Source of the DNA: Tupaia tana
Taxonomy: Eukaryota > Chordata > Mammalia > Scandentia > Tupaiidae
Length of the DNA stretch: 64,000 nt
Assembly: GCA_026018925.1 (NCBI GenBank)
Contig: JAKSZU010000012.1
Coordinates: 50,325,207 to 50,389,206, forward strand
Reading direction: 5' to 3'
Every line of letters begins with the position of its first letter. Position 1 is the stretch's first letter. Position numbers and translations under genes: made by a program. The notes beneath the pieces were generated by a model. It saw only the letters and a program-made list of their open reading frames with translations. It did not search any database and was not told the DNA's origin. Below, in pieces: positions 20,234-44,500 of the stretch.

Positions 20234-20334
20234 TTAGGACAGGTACTTTTTCAACTCTTCCACCACCTCTTGAGGCTCAGGAAATTTTAATTTGCGTGGA
20301 GGTCCCTTTTTAATTCCTGTCCAGAGCTCCACAC
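20234..20334 (-). CDS. SELENOH: SELENOH exon 3, coding part
   Basis: Acceptor ttctttcccag; encodes the last 33 residues, SVELWTGIKKGPPRK to the Ser before TAA. Confidence 0.95.
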
Positions 20335-20839
20335 CTGGGAAAGAACCAAGTAAAGCAAAATTTGGAGATCCAGAAGCATTTCTCCAAAATCATCAGACGG
20401 CCGCGGTTTCCGGGTCTAGGGCTTCCTAGCTTCAGGGCCCATGCCCTTCTTCCCCTAAGACCAGGCCTCTACTTACTGCTGCCATCCGGGCGCAGCAGCG
20501 TCACCTCGAAGCTGCCCCTCCGAGGCTTGGCAGAATTCACCTTCACTGGAAGCTCCGGAGCCTCCAGGCGCAGCGCCTGGCTCAGGGCCGCGGCGTTGCG
20601 CCCATAGACGCGTCAGCTAGTGCTAGGGAGACAAGGGTGTTAGGAACTGGGACCGTTGGTCTGCGATGCTGCTGCCCCTGCACCCCCGGGACCCCAGTGA
20701 CTCTCCAGTTCCCTCACCAGTGCTCGATAACAATGCTCGCCTCTTTCACTCCACCCCCGCCGTTCTCCAGCTTCTCCTGCTTCTCCGCTGTCGCGACCAC
20801 CGCGGCCTCGGCTTTCCGCTTTCTCCCGCGGGGAGCCAT
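20234..20839 (-). CDS. SELENOH: SELENOH, selenoprotein H (exons 20718-20839, 20477-20622, 20234-20334)
   Basis: Nuclear/nucleolar redox selenoprotein with a thioredoxin-like fold. The three coding exons total 369 bases, 122 residues plus TAA, the known length. The N-terminus MAPRGRKRK is the basic nuclear-targeting stretch. The redox motif C-T-S-U is at residues 41-44: Cys41 is split by the first intron (TG|C) and Sec44 is TGA at 20613-20615. After it comes VYGRNAAALSQALRLEAPEL, RRGSFEVTLLRPDGSS and the end LKFPEPQEVVEELKKYLS. Reading beyond the TGA restores perfect family similarity, so this is not a broken gene. The start is the ATG at 20837-20839. The gene lies tail to tail with BTBD18 and has the same orientation as TMX2. 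Confidence 0.96.
20477..20622 (-). CDS. SELENOH: SELENOH exon 2 with the Sec codon
   Basis: Acceptor cttgtctccctag and donor gtaagt. Holds the rest of Cys41, Thr, Ser, Sec (TGA) and the beta-strand region. Confidence 0.95.
20718..20839 (-). CDS. SELENOH: SELENOH exon 1, coding part
   Basis: From ATG to CACTG followed by the donor gtgagg. Encodes the basic N-terminus and KEASIVIEH. Confidence 0.95.
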
Positions 20840-21180
20840 GGCGCTCAGAATTCGGGCCTAAGAGAGCCTCCCTGGGCGTTAGGGGGTGGAGACACGGCCC
20901 CCTCGGCGGGAAACGCGCCACAAACGGTCCCCCGACGAACTACAAACCACGGCCTAGGAACTCACCTTCTAGAACGAAACCGCTCCCCAAGGAACAAAAA
21001 GCATGGTTTCTGCGGCCCACGTGGTCGGAAGGAGGGTCCTTGGGCAAAACCATTTCGACTCGGAGGTGGGGGGAGGAAGGAGGAGCACCGGGCTAAATCA
21101 TCTGGCGTTTGGGGCCCTGGGGGCGGGGACGTAGGAAGTTGGACACTGCTGGGGAGGAGAGTAGATCGGTCTGACCAGGC

Positions 21181-21390
21181 CCACTTCACACATAAGCTTA
21201 TCTGGGCCTCTAAGTTGCACTAAATGGTGTGCGTTAGGACTCTTCACCAAACCTACCTTTCTCCCTGGGGTCCGTGAACAAACCCCAAACTCAGTCCACG
21301 CTCTGTGCAGTTCATCCTCTGGCATACAAGCTAGCCCTCCCCAGTGTTCCCCCAATCCTGGAAGACTGGCCTGCATTACACTATGGTTTT
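21181..21390. other. SELENOH-TMX2 spacer
   Basis: Short single-copy stretch before the SINE stack; nothing recognised. Confidence 0.5.
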
Positions 21391-21401
21391 TTGTTTTTCT
21401 T

Positions 21402-21689
21402 TTTTTTTTTTTTGGAGAGGTTTTTTTTTTTTTTTTTTTTTTTTCTTCGCTATAGGGCGCGTGCGCTCGCCAGACAGACAGAGAGAGACATAGAGACAGA
21501 AAGCGAGAAATCACCCCCCAGGGGGGATGGTCACACCGCAATCCCTTCTCCTCCATTCTCCTCTCGGGATCTTGGGCACGCACGCACACGCGCCCGGCGT
21601 GAGTTTTAAGCCACCGGGTCCGGGACGCGAACCGCGGTCAACTACGTGGGAATCCAGCGACATAGCCATTACGCTAACTGCTGGTTCCC
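21402..21689 (-). mobile_element. SINE-B copy, very young, with internal poly(T)
   Basis: Near-consensus reverse copy with almost all CpG intact, flanked by tgtttttctttt. The short A-run next to the tail (normally gcaaaaacctctcc) has grown to more than 20 bases. Confidence 0.96.
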
Positions 21690-21850
21690 TTGTTTTTCTT
21701 TTTTAAAGCTTTTTTTTGCCATAGGGTGCATCTGCTAGCCAGAGAGCAAATGAGAGAAAGTAAGGAATCCCCCGTGGGGGGGTATAGCCACGCTGCAATC
21801 CCTTCATTCACCTGGGATCTTGGCCATGTCCGGACATGTGATTTTCTTTT

Positions 21851-22371
21851 ACTTTTTTTTTTTTGAGAGAGAGATATTTTTGATATAGGGTGCATGCACT
21901 TGCCTGAAAGATAGAAATTGAGAAATACCCTCCACACGGGGGAATGGCCACTCCACAGGCCCTTGTCTATTCTCCTCTCAGGATTTTGGGCACACATGCA
22001 CATGTCCCCAGCATGAGGTGTGTGGGTTGTTGTTGTTGTTGTTGTTTTTGGGGGGGTTTGCTATAGGGCTCACTGGCTCACCAGAAAGACAAGAGACAGA
22101 AAGCAACAATCACCCCCCCAGGGGTGATGGCCATGCCGCAATCCCTTCTCCTCCATTCTTCTCCCAGGATCTTAGGCATGCATGCACACGTGCCCAGCGT
22201 GAGTTTAAGCCACCAGGTCCAGGACTCAAAACTGCAGTTGACTACGTGGGAGTCCAGCAACATAGCCATTACACCAGCATGAGCTTTAAGCCACTGGGTC
22301 CAGGACTCAAACCGGGGTTGACTGTGTGCGAGTCCATCGACATAACCATTTTGCCATCTGCTCATACCCGC
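21851..22371 (-). mobile_element. SINE-B middle member of the stack
   Basis: Tail and body 21851-22016, head 22272-22371; broken at ccagcatgag. Confidence 0.9.
22017..22271 (-). mobile_element. SINE-B innermost member of the stack
   Basis: Reverse copy with a (GTT)n-type tail, flanked by ccagcatgag. Confidence 0.92.
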
Positions 22372-22514
22372 CCCCCATATGTGATTTTCAAGCCACTGGG
22401 TCTGAGACTCAAACCACAGTCAGCCAGGATGGAGTCCAGAGCCTTAACCACCATGCCACCTGCTGGCCCCAACTGGCTTTTTTAATACAAGAGCAACACA
22501 CAAAACCAAAATCA

Positions 22515-23244
22515 AAAGGAAACCCCAGTTTCTTTATTATGGAAAAACCATCAACTGGGTGTGGGAAGTAGGTAGGCAGGTTAGTGAAACCCCAATCCAG
22601 TCCAGGGGTTTTCTCCTCCATGTCTCACCACACAAAGGAATGCCTCAAACATCTCTTCCTCTTCTCCATCCCTATAAAGTAGGAGGTTTACTCAATACTA
22701 TCTTTAATGATGACAACTTTGTGGTTAAAGGCTTTCCCCTTGGAACCAAAGACAAAGTTAGGCTTACACTTCTTATGAAGGCCATAAACCAAGCCAGAAG
22801 GGCCTAAGGAAGCAAAAGCCTTGAGAGAAAAATTCTTAGTGCTCTATACCCTGGCATTTTGTTACGAGTTTAATCTAGTCTAACCAGGCTATACAGGATC
22901 ACTAAGAGGAGTAATGACACCACAGGGTGGTGGAGACATCCGTGTGGTGAATAACAGTTAACACAGACCCAAGCTTGGAAGGAAACCCTTCCTCCGCCAT
23001 CATGAGCTCTCTCCCTTCCACCAGTGAAATGGGTAGCCGTTAACAGGATAGGCTTTCCTGTGGGGTGTCTGACAGTTCCCTGGGTGCCTCTTTAATAGAA
23101 GCAGCACCCTTACCCACTCAGGCACAGCCAAACAGGGAAAACATAAATTAAAGGCTGCAGCCTTGGGCCAGCTGGTAGGTAGAGAGGGAGCAGGGTCTCA
23201 TAGGTGCCTGGAACTGACAGAAAGGAAGCACTGAGGCAGGACTC
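22515..23244 (-). other. TMX2: TMX2 3' UTR
   Basis: Single-copy sequence with no SINE, between the TAA and the AATAAA. Confidence 0.7.
22533..22538 (-). terminator. TMX2: TMX2 poly(A) signal candidate
   Basis: AATAAA on the minus strand about 700 bases past the TMX2 stop; the SINE stack starts just downstream. Confidence 0.65.
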
Positions 23245-35352
<12,108 letters not shown>

Positions 35353-35569
35353 ATGGAGAATTTCACCGCGCTGTTCGGAGCTCAGGCTGATCCACCGCCG
35401 CCCCCGACCGCACTCGGCTTCGGACCCGGAAAGCCTCCACCCCCTCCTCCTCCTCCGCCGGGTGGGGGACCTGGAACAGCCCCACCTCCTACCGCGGCCA
35501 CTGCTCCTCCCGGCGCTGACAAATCAGCGACTGGTTGTGGCCCCTTCTACTTAATGAGGGAATTGCCAG
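35353..35569 (+). CDS. MED19: MED19 exon 1, coding part
   Basis: 72 codons with the proline-rich segment; donor gtgagt after CCAG. Confidence 0.96.
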
Positions 35570-38500
35570 GTGAGTATTAGGCACGGCCGATGCTAGCCAA
35601 TCAGGTCACAGAGAGAAGGTAATGGGCGTTACTATTTGATTGCTGGCTGAGGTACGAGGTAACCTAGGCAACGTGTACCGGACTTTGGAGTGCCAAGTCA
35701 GAAGGGTTGTGAGCAAAACTCGGATTCATGGTATAGATTGGGGGTGGGTGAGTGTGCATCTCAGTGACTGCCTTTCTTGCCATATCTTGATCTGTCCTCT
35801 GTCACTAGTACGTACCTCCCTAAAACATGGAGAGCATCTTTGGGGACCTGGTGTTTTAGTTTCAAGTCTCCTACAAATTTGCTGTTGGTTTGGTTTGGGG
35901 CAGGTTGTCCTTTTTCAGGTTCTAGCCCATTTTCTCATTTGTTCAAAGTAGGAATTAGAATTGAACGAAATTCTTTCATTCAAAAAATTACTTTGTTGGG
36001 ACCAGCAGTTGGCATAATGGCTATGTCGCTTAACACCCATGTAGCTGACTGTGGTTCGAGTTCCAGACCGGGTGGCTTAAACTCACGCCTGGCGCATGTG
36101 TGTGTGTGCGTGTCCAAGATCCTGAGAGAAGAATGTAGGAGAAGGGATTGCGGTGTGGCCATACCCCCCCCCCCCCCAGGTGATTTCTCGCTTTCTGTGT
36201 CTTGTCTCTGTCTGTCTTTCTGGCGAGCGCACACACGCACGCCCTATAGCAAAAAAACTCTCAAAAAAAAAAATTACTTTGTTGGGCGGACTTGGACCCT
36301 GCATCTTGAAAAACACTCTGGGCACATGTGTGACTTTCCCCAAATCCTGACAAGACAGAGAAATAGAGAATGGATTGCAGCATGACTGCATCCTATTTAG
36401 GGAGGCGTGCTTTGGCCCTCTCTCTCAATCTCTCTTTGGAGAGTGCAAGCACCTTCTGGCAAATAAAAAAAGAATTTACTTTATTGAGCACCTAATGTAC
36501 CAATAACTATTCTAAATAGTTGTAGATACAGCTGTGAACAAGCCTGACAGGTCTTTTCTTTTTTGTTTATATCAGTAGAGGAAGCAAAGTGTAAACAAGA
36601 TAGTTTCAAATCATGATTAATGCTAAGGGGACAAAAACATGATAAAGAATTGTAGGGGCTGGAGAGGGGTGAGTAAGCACGAGGTTCTAAGTGGCTGGCT
36701 GACTTACATTGGGAGAATCCAAGTTTAGTCCATAGTCCAGAGACCTGCTTTTGTACAACAGGCATGCCCAAGACAGAGTGAGGGGAGCTGGCAGAAGCTG
36801 GAGGTAGATCAAGACCCTAATGGAAGTGCTGTCTCATTCTGTCTCATGGAAGAAAGACGTGGAAAAAAGTAATTGAGGGACAGAACTACTTTGGCTAGAC
36901 TGATCAGAGAACCCCTCTCTGAGTAGATGACATTTGGAAACATTCACATTGAAAGTGAACGTGAACAAAAAGCCAGCCATGTATGGACAGGAGGGAGAAG
37001 TAATTTGAAATACAGGAAGGCAGAAACCATAATGTGAGGAAAAGCCTGGAATTCTACAGAATAGAAGACCCCTTGGACACTAGGAAACAAAGGAAAGAAT
37101 TGTTGGGGGACGAAGGTGGGAGAGGTAGGCAGAGACCTTTCTTAAACAATTATTTTATTTCATTTGTTATCATTATTACTTGTTTAATTTGACCAGAGAG
37201 AGAGAGAAAATGGAAAAGTAGGAAAGCAAGCCTCCAGGTCTAGGACTCAGACCATGGTAGGCTATATGGGTGTCCAGCAGTCCAGCAGTCCAGCACCACC
37301 TTAACCACCACGCTACCTGCCAGCCCCTGTTTGTTTTTTGTTTTTTTTTTTTTTTTGAGAGAGAGATTTTTGCTATAAGGTGCATGCACTTGCTGGAGAG
37401 ACAGAATGTGAGAAATCATCCCCAAGGAGGGATGGCCACCTGCAATCCCTTCTCTATTCTCTCTTGTGATTTGGGGCACACATACACATGTGCCTGGTGT
37501 GAGTTTCAAGCCTGTGGTCCGGCACTTGAACTATGGTCAACCATGTGGGAGTCCAGTGATGTAACCATCACACCCTCTGCTAGTCCCAGCAGAGAACTTT
37601 ATAGGGCAATCTGAGACATTTAGATTTTGTGATCAAGTGGAAACCATGTTAACATGGGAGTGGCATAACTAAATTTAGTTTTAATCATTCAAATAGCTGT
37701 ATGAAGAATGGAAAGTGAGCATGTCAGTCAGAAATTACTGCTCAGTAGTACAGGAAAGAAATAATGGTTTGGACTAGAGCATATTGGTGAAGAGAATGGA
37801 TGCAGGATAAAATGGCTGACAGGGCGCTGGCAGTTGGCGTAATGGTTAAGGGTGCTGGACTCCTACATGGCTGACCATAGTTCGAGTCCCAGACTTGGCG
37901 GTTTGCTTTCTGACTTTCCCTTTCTCTCTCTGTCTCTCTCTGGTCAAATTAAAATAATAACAACAAATTACATATGTAAAAAAAGGATGACTGACAAGTA
38001 TATAGAATTAAATGTGGGGAACCAGCAGTTAGCGTAATGGCTATGTCGCTGGACTCCCACGTAGTCAACCGCGGTTCACGTCCTGGACCCGGTGGCTTAA
38101 AACTCACTCCGGGCGCATGTGCGTGCGTGCCCAAGATCCCAAGAGGAGAATGGAGGAGAAGGGATTGCGGCGTGACCATCCCCCCTGGGGGGTGATTTCT
38201 CGCTTTCTGTCTCTATGTCTCTGTCTGTCTGTCTGGTGAGCGCACGCGCCCTATAGCGAAAACCTCTCCAAAAAAAAAGAATTAAATGTGGAAGCATAGG
38301 GGTCAGCCAGGTGACATGGTGGTTAAGGCAGCTGAATTCTCATGTGGCTGACTACACAGTTCAAGTTTCAGACTGGGGCCTTAAAAACATACAGGGCACA
38401 TGTGCATGCATGCCCAAAATCCTGAGAGAAGAGTGAAGGAGGATAGTGATGTGGTCCATCTTCCCTGAGGGGTGGGCGGTGCTTTAACATTTTCTCTCTC

Positions 38501-41500
38501 TTCTCTCACTTTCTTTCTCTCTTACCCTCTGACCTTCTCCAGTGAGGGCATGCACCCTATAGCAAATATTTTTTTCTTCTTTTAAGAATTATTTTATTGG
38601 GGAACCAGCAGATAGTGTAATGGCTATGTCGCTGGACTCCCACGTAGTCGACCGCGGTTCGAGTCCCCGACCCGGTGGCTTAAACTCACATCGCGCGTGT
38701 GCGTGCGTGCCCAAGATCCCGAGAGGAGAACGGAAGAGAAGGGATTGTGGCGTGGCCATCCCCCCTGGGGGGTGATTTCTCGCTTTCTGTCTCTCTGTCT
38801 CTCTGTCTCTCTCTGTCTGGCGAGTGCACGCGCCCTATAGCAAAAACCTCTCCAAAAAAAAAAAATTATTATTTTATTATTATTTTTAATTTGACCGGAA
38901 AGAAAGAAAGTGAGAAAGCAAGCTGCCAGGTCCAGGACTTAAACCATGGTTGGCCATGTGGAAGTCCAGTGCTTTAACCACTACCCCACCTGCCAGCGCC
39001 CCCCCCCCCCCCCACCGCCGTAGCAAATTTTTAAGAAGAGGGGTGAAAAAAGTATATCTATAGAAGCAAAGGAGAGATGGGAATTGAGGAAGACTCGAAA
39101 GTTTGGAGCCTTGAATAATAAGGTGGATGGTAATGCTGAGACCAGGAAGCTGAGGCAGGAACACTTTGAGGAAGTAGAAATCAAGAGTTGTTTGGACATG
39201 TTAAGTTTCCAAGATAACTTTCAGTTAATCACATTTTTTTAAAAAAGAGAGAGCTTTCTGTTATAGGGCAAGTGTGCTCACCAGAGAGACAGAGAGAAGC
39301 AGAGACAGAAAGCGAGAAATCACCCCTCCCCAGGGGTATGGCCACACCGCAATCCCCTTTCCTCCATTCTCCTCCAGGATCTTGGGCATGCATGCACACA
39401 AACCCAGTGTGAGGTTTAAGCCATCAGGCTCAGGACTTGAACCATGGTCATTATGCTATCTGCTGCTCCCTCATTCCAAGTCTTATTGCCATATCATGAC
39501 TTCAGAATAACAATAAATATTGCCACAGGACCTTGAAGTTCACAAAACACTTATATGTAATAATTGATTTTAGAAGAGACTTTAGAGGTAGACATTGTTA
39601 ACCTACTTTTTTACCAATATATATGGCACGTGTGCTCGCCAGAGAGCAACAGAGAGGGGGAAAAGTGAGAAATCACCCTCCATGGATAATGACCACACCA
39701 CAATACCTTCTCCTTTATTTTTTCTTGGGATTTTGGGCACGCATGCACACTTGTCTGGTGTGTTTCTTGGGCCACTGGATATGGGAGTTGAACCTCACAG
39801 TTGGCCATAAGATCCAGCCATTTTAACCCCAACACTAACTCCTGGCCCATTATCTGCATTTCTTAAATGGCAACTCTAAAGCATAGAAATGTTGCTTTTC
39901 CTGGGGCCAGTCAGTGCCATAGTTAAGGACTGGACTCCCACATGGCCAACCATGGTTTGAGTCCTGGATCTGGCGGCTTGCTTTCTCACCTCTCTGTCTC
40001 TGTTTCCCTCTCTGGTCAAATTACAATAAATAAATAGTTAAATAATTATTTTTTTTAAATGTTGCTTTTCCTTATTTAGTTAGTGGTTGATATCCATCAA
40101 CAATTTCTTTAACCTTTTTTTGCCTTGCCTTTTCTTTTTTTTTTTTTTTTTTGGAGAGGTTTTTTGCTATAGGGCGCGTGCGCTCGCCAGACAGACAGAG
40201 AGAGACAGAGAGACAGAAAGCGAGAAATCACCCCCCAGGGGGGATGGCCACGCCGCAATCCCTTCTCCTCCATTCTCCTCTCGGGATCTCGGGCACGCAC
40301 GCACACATGCCCGGCGTGAGTTTAAGCCGCCGGGTCCGGGACTCGAACCGCGGTCGACTACGTGGGAGTCCAGTGACATAGCCATTACGCTAACTGCTGG
40401 TCCCTGCCTTACCTTTTCTGATCATACCTACTTTATGTCAGTTTGGTTGAGATATTTAATGTCTGTCCTGGGCAAATGCTGGCTATGTTGGGAGGGAGAC
40501 ATATAAAGGGAAGGGGACAGATTAATAAACCTGGTCCTTGCTTTTTTTTGCTTTGTTTTTTAGTTGCCAGAAGGTACATGTGCTTGCCAGAGAAGAGAGA
40601 TGGAGAAAGAACCTCCCATTGGGGCCTGGTCACACTAAAATACCGTCTCTATTTCTCCATCCTATCAGGATTTTGGACACATGCACATGCGTACACATGC
40701 CCATCATGTTTTTTCTTTTTTTTTGGGGGGGAGAGGTTTTTGTTATAGGGCGTGTGTGCTCGCCAGAAAGACAGAGAGAGATAGAAAGCGAGAAATCACC
40801 CCCCAGGGGGATGGCCGCACCGTAATCCCTTCTCTTCCATTCTCCTCTCAGGATCTTGGGCACGCACGCACACACGCCTGGTGTGAATTCAAGCCACCGG
40901 GTCTGGGACTCAAACTGCAGTTGACTACATGGGAGTCCAGCGACATAGCCATTATGCTAACTGCTGGTCCCATCATGTTTTTTCAAACTGCAGTTAGCCA
41001 TGTGAAATCTGGCTCCCTTAGCCACTAGGCTGTGAGTCAATCAGTCAGTCCTTGCTCTTTTTGGCTTGTTTTTGTAAATGTGCCAGAGGGGACATGTGCT
41101 TGCCAAAGACCGAGAGGGAAAGAGAGAAAGCATTGTCCATTGGGGTGTGCTCATGCCATAATCTCTTCTCCTCTACTGCTCTGTCCTTTTGGGATTTGGG
41201 GTACACACACACATGTACCTAGCATGTTTTTCAAGCTACCAGGGCTGAGATTCAAACACACAATTGGCTGTGTGGGCTCTGTCTCTCTTAACTACTAGGT
41301 CATTGACTAGTCCACCTTGCCCTTTAGGCTTACTGTAAAGCTTCCTTTTTATTAATTTATTTTTTCTACTAGCAAGAGTGATAGCATCCCCATGAGGATC
41401 TTGATCCCACAATCCACCCCGTTTCAGCAAGCCCTGGTTATTTGCTTAGCATACTCAGGGAGGTCTCTAGACTTGAACCTGGAATCTTTCCCTATGGGTC

Positions 41501-44500
41501 CCCTAGAGTGTTCATTGTATCACTGCACCACTATCCATCCCCACTTTAACATTTATTTATTTAGCTAGAGGGCATGTGCACTCATAAGAGAGAAAAAAAG
41601 TGGGAAAGCACTTTCCCCCCAAGAATGCCACACTGCAATCCCTTCTCTTCCTTTCTTTGAGGATTTGGGGCATATACTGTGTTTTCTAGTGGCTGGATCT
41701 GGGACTGAATCCTAGTCTTGTGGGATCTAGCTGCCGTAACTACCATATCACTGGCTCTAGTCCCATTTATTTATTTATTTATTTTAGGTTTTTGCCATAG
41801 GACACGTGTGATTGTTGGAAGAGAGACAGAAAAGGAGTGAAAAGGAAACAGAAATCATTCTCAAGGGGGGATGGCCACACTGCAATCCCTCCTCCTCCTC
41901 CAATCTCCTCTTGAGATTTTGGGCATGCACATACACACACCCAGTGTGATTTTCAAGCTACCAGGTCTGGAACTCAAACTGCAGTCAGCCATGTGGAAGT
42001 CCAGCGCTTTAACCATGTCATCAGCTGGCTCCTCCAGTTCCATTTTTAAGGAATTTTTTAAAATTATGGATGTGAGGACCCGGTGACTTAAAACTCATGC
42101 CGGGCGCATGTGCGTGCGTGCCCAAGATCCCAAGAGGAGAATGGAGGAGAAGGGATTGCGGCGTGACCATCCCCCCTGGGGGGTGATTTCTCGCTTTCTG
42201 TCGCTATGTCTCTCTCTGTCTGTCTGGCAAGCGCACGCGCCCTATAGCAAAAAAATCTCTCCAAAAAAAGAAAAAAAAAGTATGGATGTGAAATATGTGG
42301 TTTAAGGATAAAGTAAGTAGTAAGTTGGATCTAATGGCTTGCATTTTAGCTTTCTCTCTCACTTTATCCCTCTCTGGTCAAATTAAAATAAATAAGTAAA
42401 AGTTAAATAAAATAACCCTTTAAAAATTAGAGTCAGGTTTGGCCAAAGAGATTTATAAATTATTTGCATAGAATTAATAGTCAGGGGCCAGCAGGTGGTG
42501 TGACTGTGGCACTGAACTCCCACATGGCTAACCACAGTTTGAGTCTTGGACATGGCAGCTTGCTTTCTCACCACCTCCCACCCCCTGTCTCTCTCTGGTC
42601 AGATTAAAAATAATGATGATGAATAGAACGGTTTTGTGGGGGGAAATAGAATAGTCAAAATAGGAAGTTAAAGTTTAAAAAAAGCATAGCATGCCTTGTT
42701 GTCTGTGCCTTGGGCATAAACACCTGAATGGAGGAGAGCTGGCAGAGCGGAAAACATCAGACTAGCAGCAGGAGGCAGTGTCCAGAGTTGAGAGGTAAGT
42801 CACAATGAGTCTCCTGCCATTTCAGTAAGCCACTCTTGTGAGACATTTGGCAGCAAAGGGAAGGGAAGGATGGAGTAGGGACTAGAGGTATAGAGGAAAC
42901 GTAACTTGTTCATTTACTAAAACAAACTGAGCACTTAGCGTCTGCCCTATGCTGGGCACTAGTGCTACATGAGTGAACAAGACATTATCTCTGTTCTCCG
43001 GGGGCTCACAGTTCAGAACCTGAGTTTTCCCAAGTGAATGATTATAAACAAGCTACTATTGTCATTTGTACCCTGTGTGTCCATCTCAATTATGGAGTTG
43101 ATATTTCTATTCTGAGACATAGAGGACAGCCAGGGTTAGAATTCTGGTTCCCTGACTTCTAATCAAACAGTTCTCCTTTCTAGCCAAAGCATTATACTCA
43201 GTACCATCCAGGAGAATAAAGATACTGGTAACAAAAGTTAAGACTGTTACATAGAAAATTTTCCTGGCTATTTGTCTACTTAAGAGTTGATTACTAGGCC
43301 AGCAGGTGGCATGGAGGTTGGATGGCCAAATGCACAGTTTGAGCAGCTTAAAAAATCATGCCAAGCACATGTGGGTGCATACCCAAAATCCTGAGAGGAA
43401 ACTGGAGTAGGGAGTACAACAGTGGCCATTCCTACTGGGGGGTGATTTCTCACTCTCTGTGTTAAGCACACACGCCCTATAGCAAAAGCTAAGGAAAAAA
43501 AAAATGTGATTGCTGTTTTGTGTTTATTGCCAGTGCATATGCTCACCAGAGAAAGCACTCCCCACCCACAGTGAGGTGTGGTCATTTCTCCATCCTGTCA
43601 GAATTTGGGGCACACGCTTACATGTGCCTGACCTGTTTTTTAAGCTGGCTGGGACTCAAATCACAGTTAGCTATATGGGATCCACTCCCTATGCACAGTG
43701 CTTAACTACTATGAAATAGGCTGGCCCAGGTGGTGTTTCTTGGTATTAATGCTCAAACAAACCCAAACTAGTGGTCTTTGACAAGACCTTCAAGCCACTG
43801 AGTCAGATTTGGCCCTTAGTGTGCTTGTATCTGAACTAACTATGAGGTACTATTATATTGGCCATATTGCTGAATGTAATTCTTCACTAGTTCATTTTAT
43901 GAAAAACATCTGACAGATTGCCATTTAGTTCAAGAAGAATGAAACATTTCCTTCCATTGGGCTAGAGCTGTTCCCATCTCTGCCATATTTGGATTTGTGC
44001 CTATTTTTTCCCTTTCCCATTCCAACCTAGCACTCTGGAGTACTGTATTTTTTATTTTATTATTGTTTCTTCAAGATAATTAAAAAGTTCTATAATTTTC
44101 ACGTTAAACATTCCTTATTTAGATTAAAATACAGTCCTTTACTTGCTCTCTGGGTGAAAGAAAAAAACTTCTCTATTTGCAGGACTAATCTTTATTAATC
44201 TGTGTTCTCTAGGTAGCACCGAGCTGACAGGCAGCACCAACCTGATCACACACTATAACCTGGAACATGCCTATAATAAATTCTGTGGGAAGAAGGTGAA
44301 GGAGAAGCTAAGTAACTTCTTGCCTGACCTGCCAGGAATGATTGATCTGCCTGGTTCCCATGACAACAGCAGCCTTCGCTCCCTCATTGAGAAGCCCCCT
44401 ATTCTTGGTGGCTCTTTTAATCCTATCACAGGGACCATGCTAGCTGGCTTCCGCCTCCACACAGGCCCGGTAGGTTCCTTTTGGGGGAGAAAGAAGGCAA

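Larger units (their letters stand above)
20380..21180. promoter_or_regulatory. SELENOH: CpG-rich region, SELENOH promoter
   Basis: GC-rich with frequent CpG through exons 1-2 and about 340 bases upstream of the ATG, ending where a SINE field begins. No TATA box seen; a housekeeping-type promoter is inferred. Confidence 0.7.
21707..22470 (-). mobile_element. SINE-B' outer member of a three-level stack
   Basis: Tail part 21707-21850 and head part 22372-22470, separated by inserts; atgtgattttc is present at both break points. Confidence 0.9.
36475..39232 (+). repeat. Long ancient repeat in MED19 intron 1, broken by SINEs
   Basis: Segments 36475-37125, 37590-37820, 38279-38300 and 39020-39230 resemble, in order, the same ancient element as in the BTBD18 intron (ttattgagcacctaatgtac, cccctctctgagtagatgac, atttagattttgtgatcaag, gttgtttggacatgttaagt). 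Class not assigned. Confidence 0.5.

Noticed and set aside
20613-20615. SELENOH as a pseudogene because of an in-frame TGA
   Set aside because: The TGA is at the known selenocysteine position, splice sites and downstream frame are intact and a SECIS-like hairpin is present.
20666-21223. Open frame of 185 codons on the plus strand over the SELENOH promoter
   Set aside because: It runs antisense through SELENOH exon 1 and CpG-rich sequence; low stop density is explained by GC content.
40087-40506. Open frame of 139 codons, and many similar ones of 60-110 codons across the window sharing words such as CYRAHAL, SEKSPP and SSRDLGHA
   Set aside because: These are translations of SINE-B copies, mostly on the antisense strand. 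They recur with random stops and have no conserved start or coding bias.
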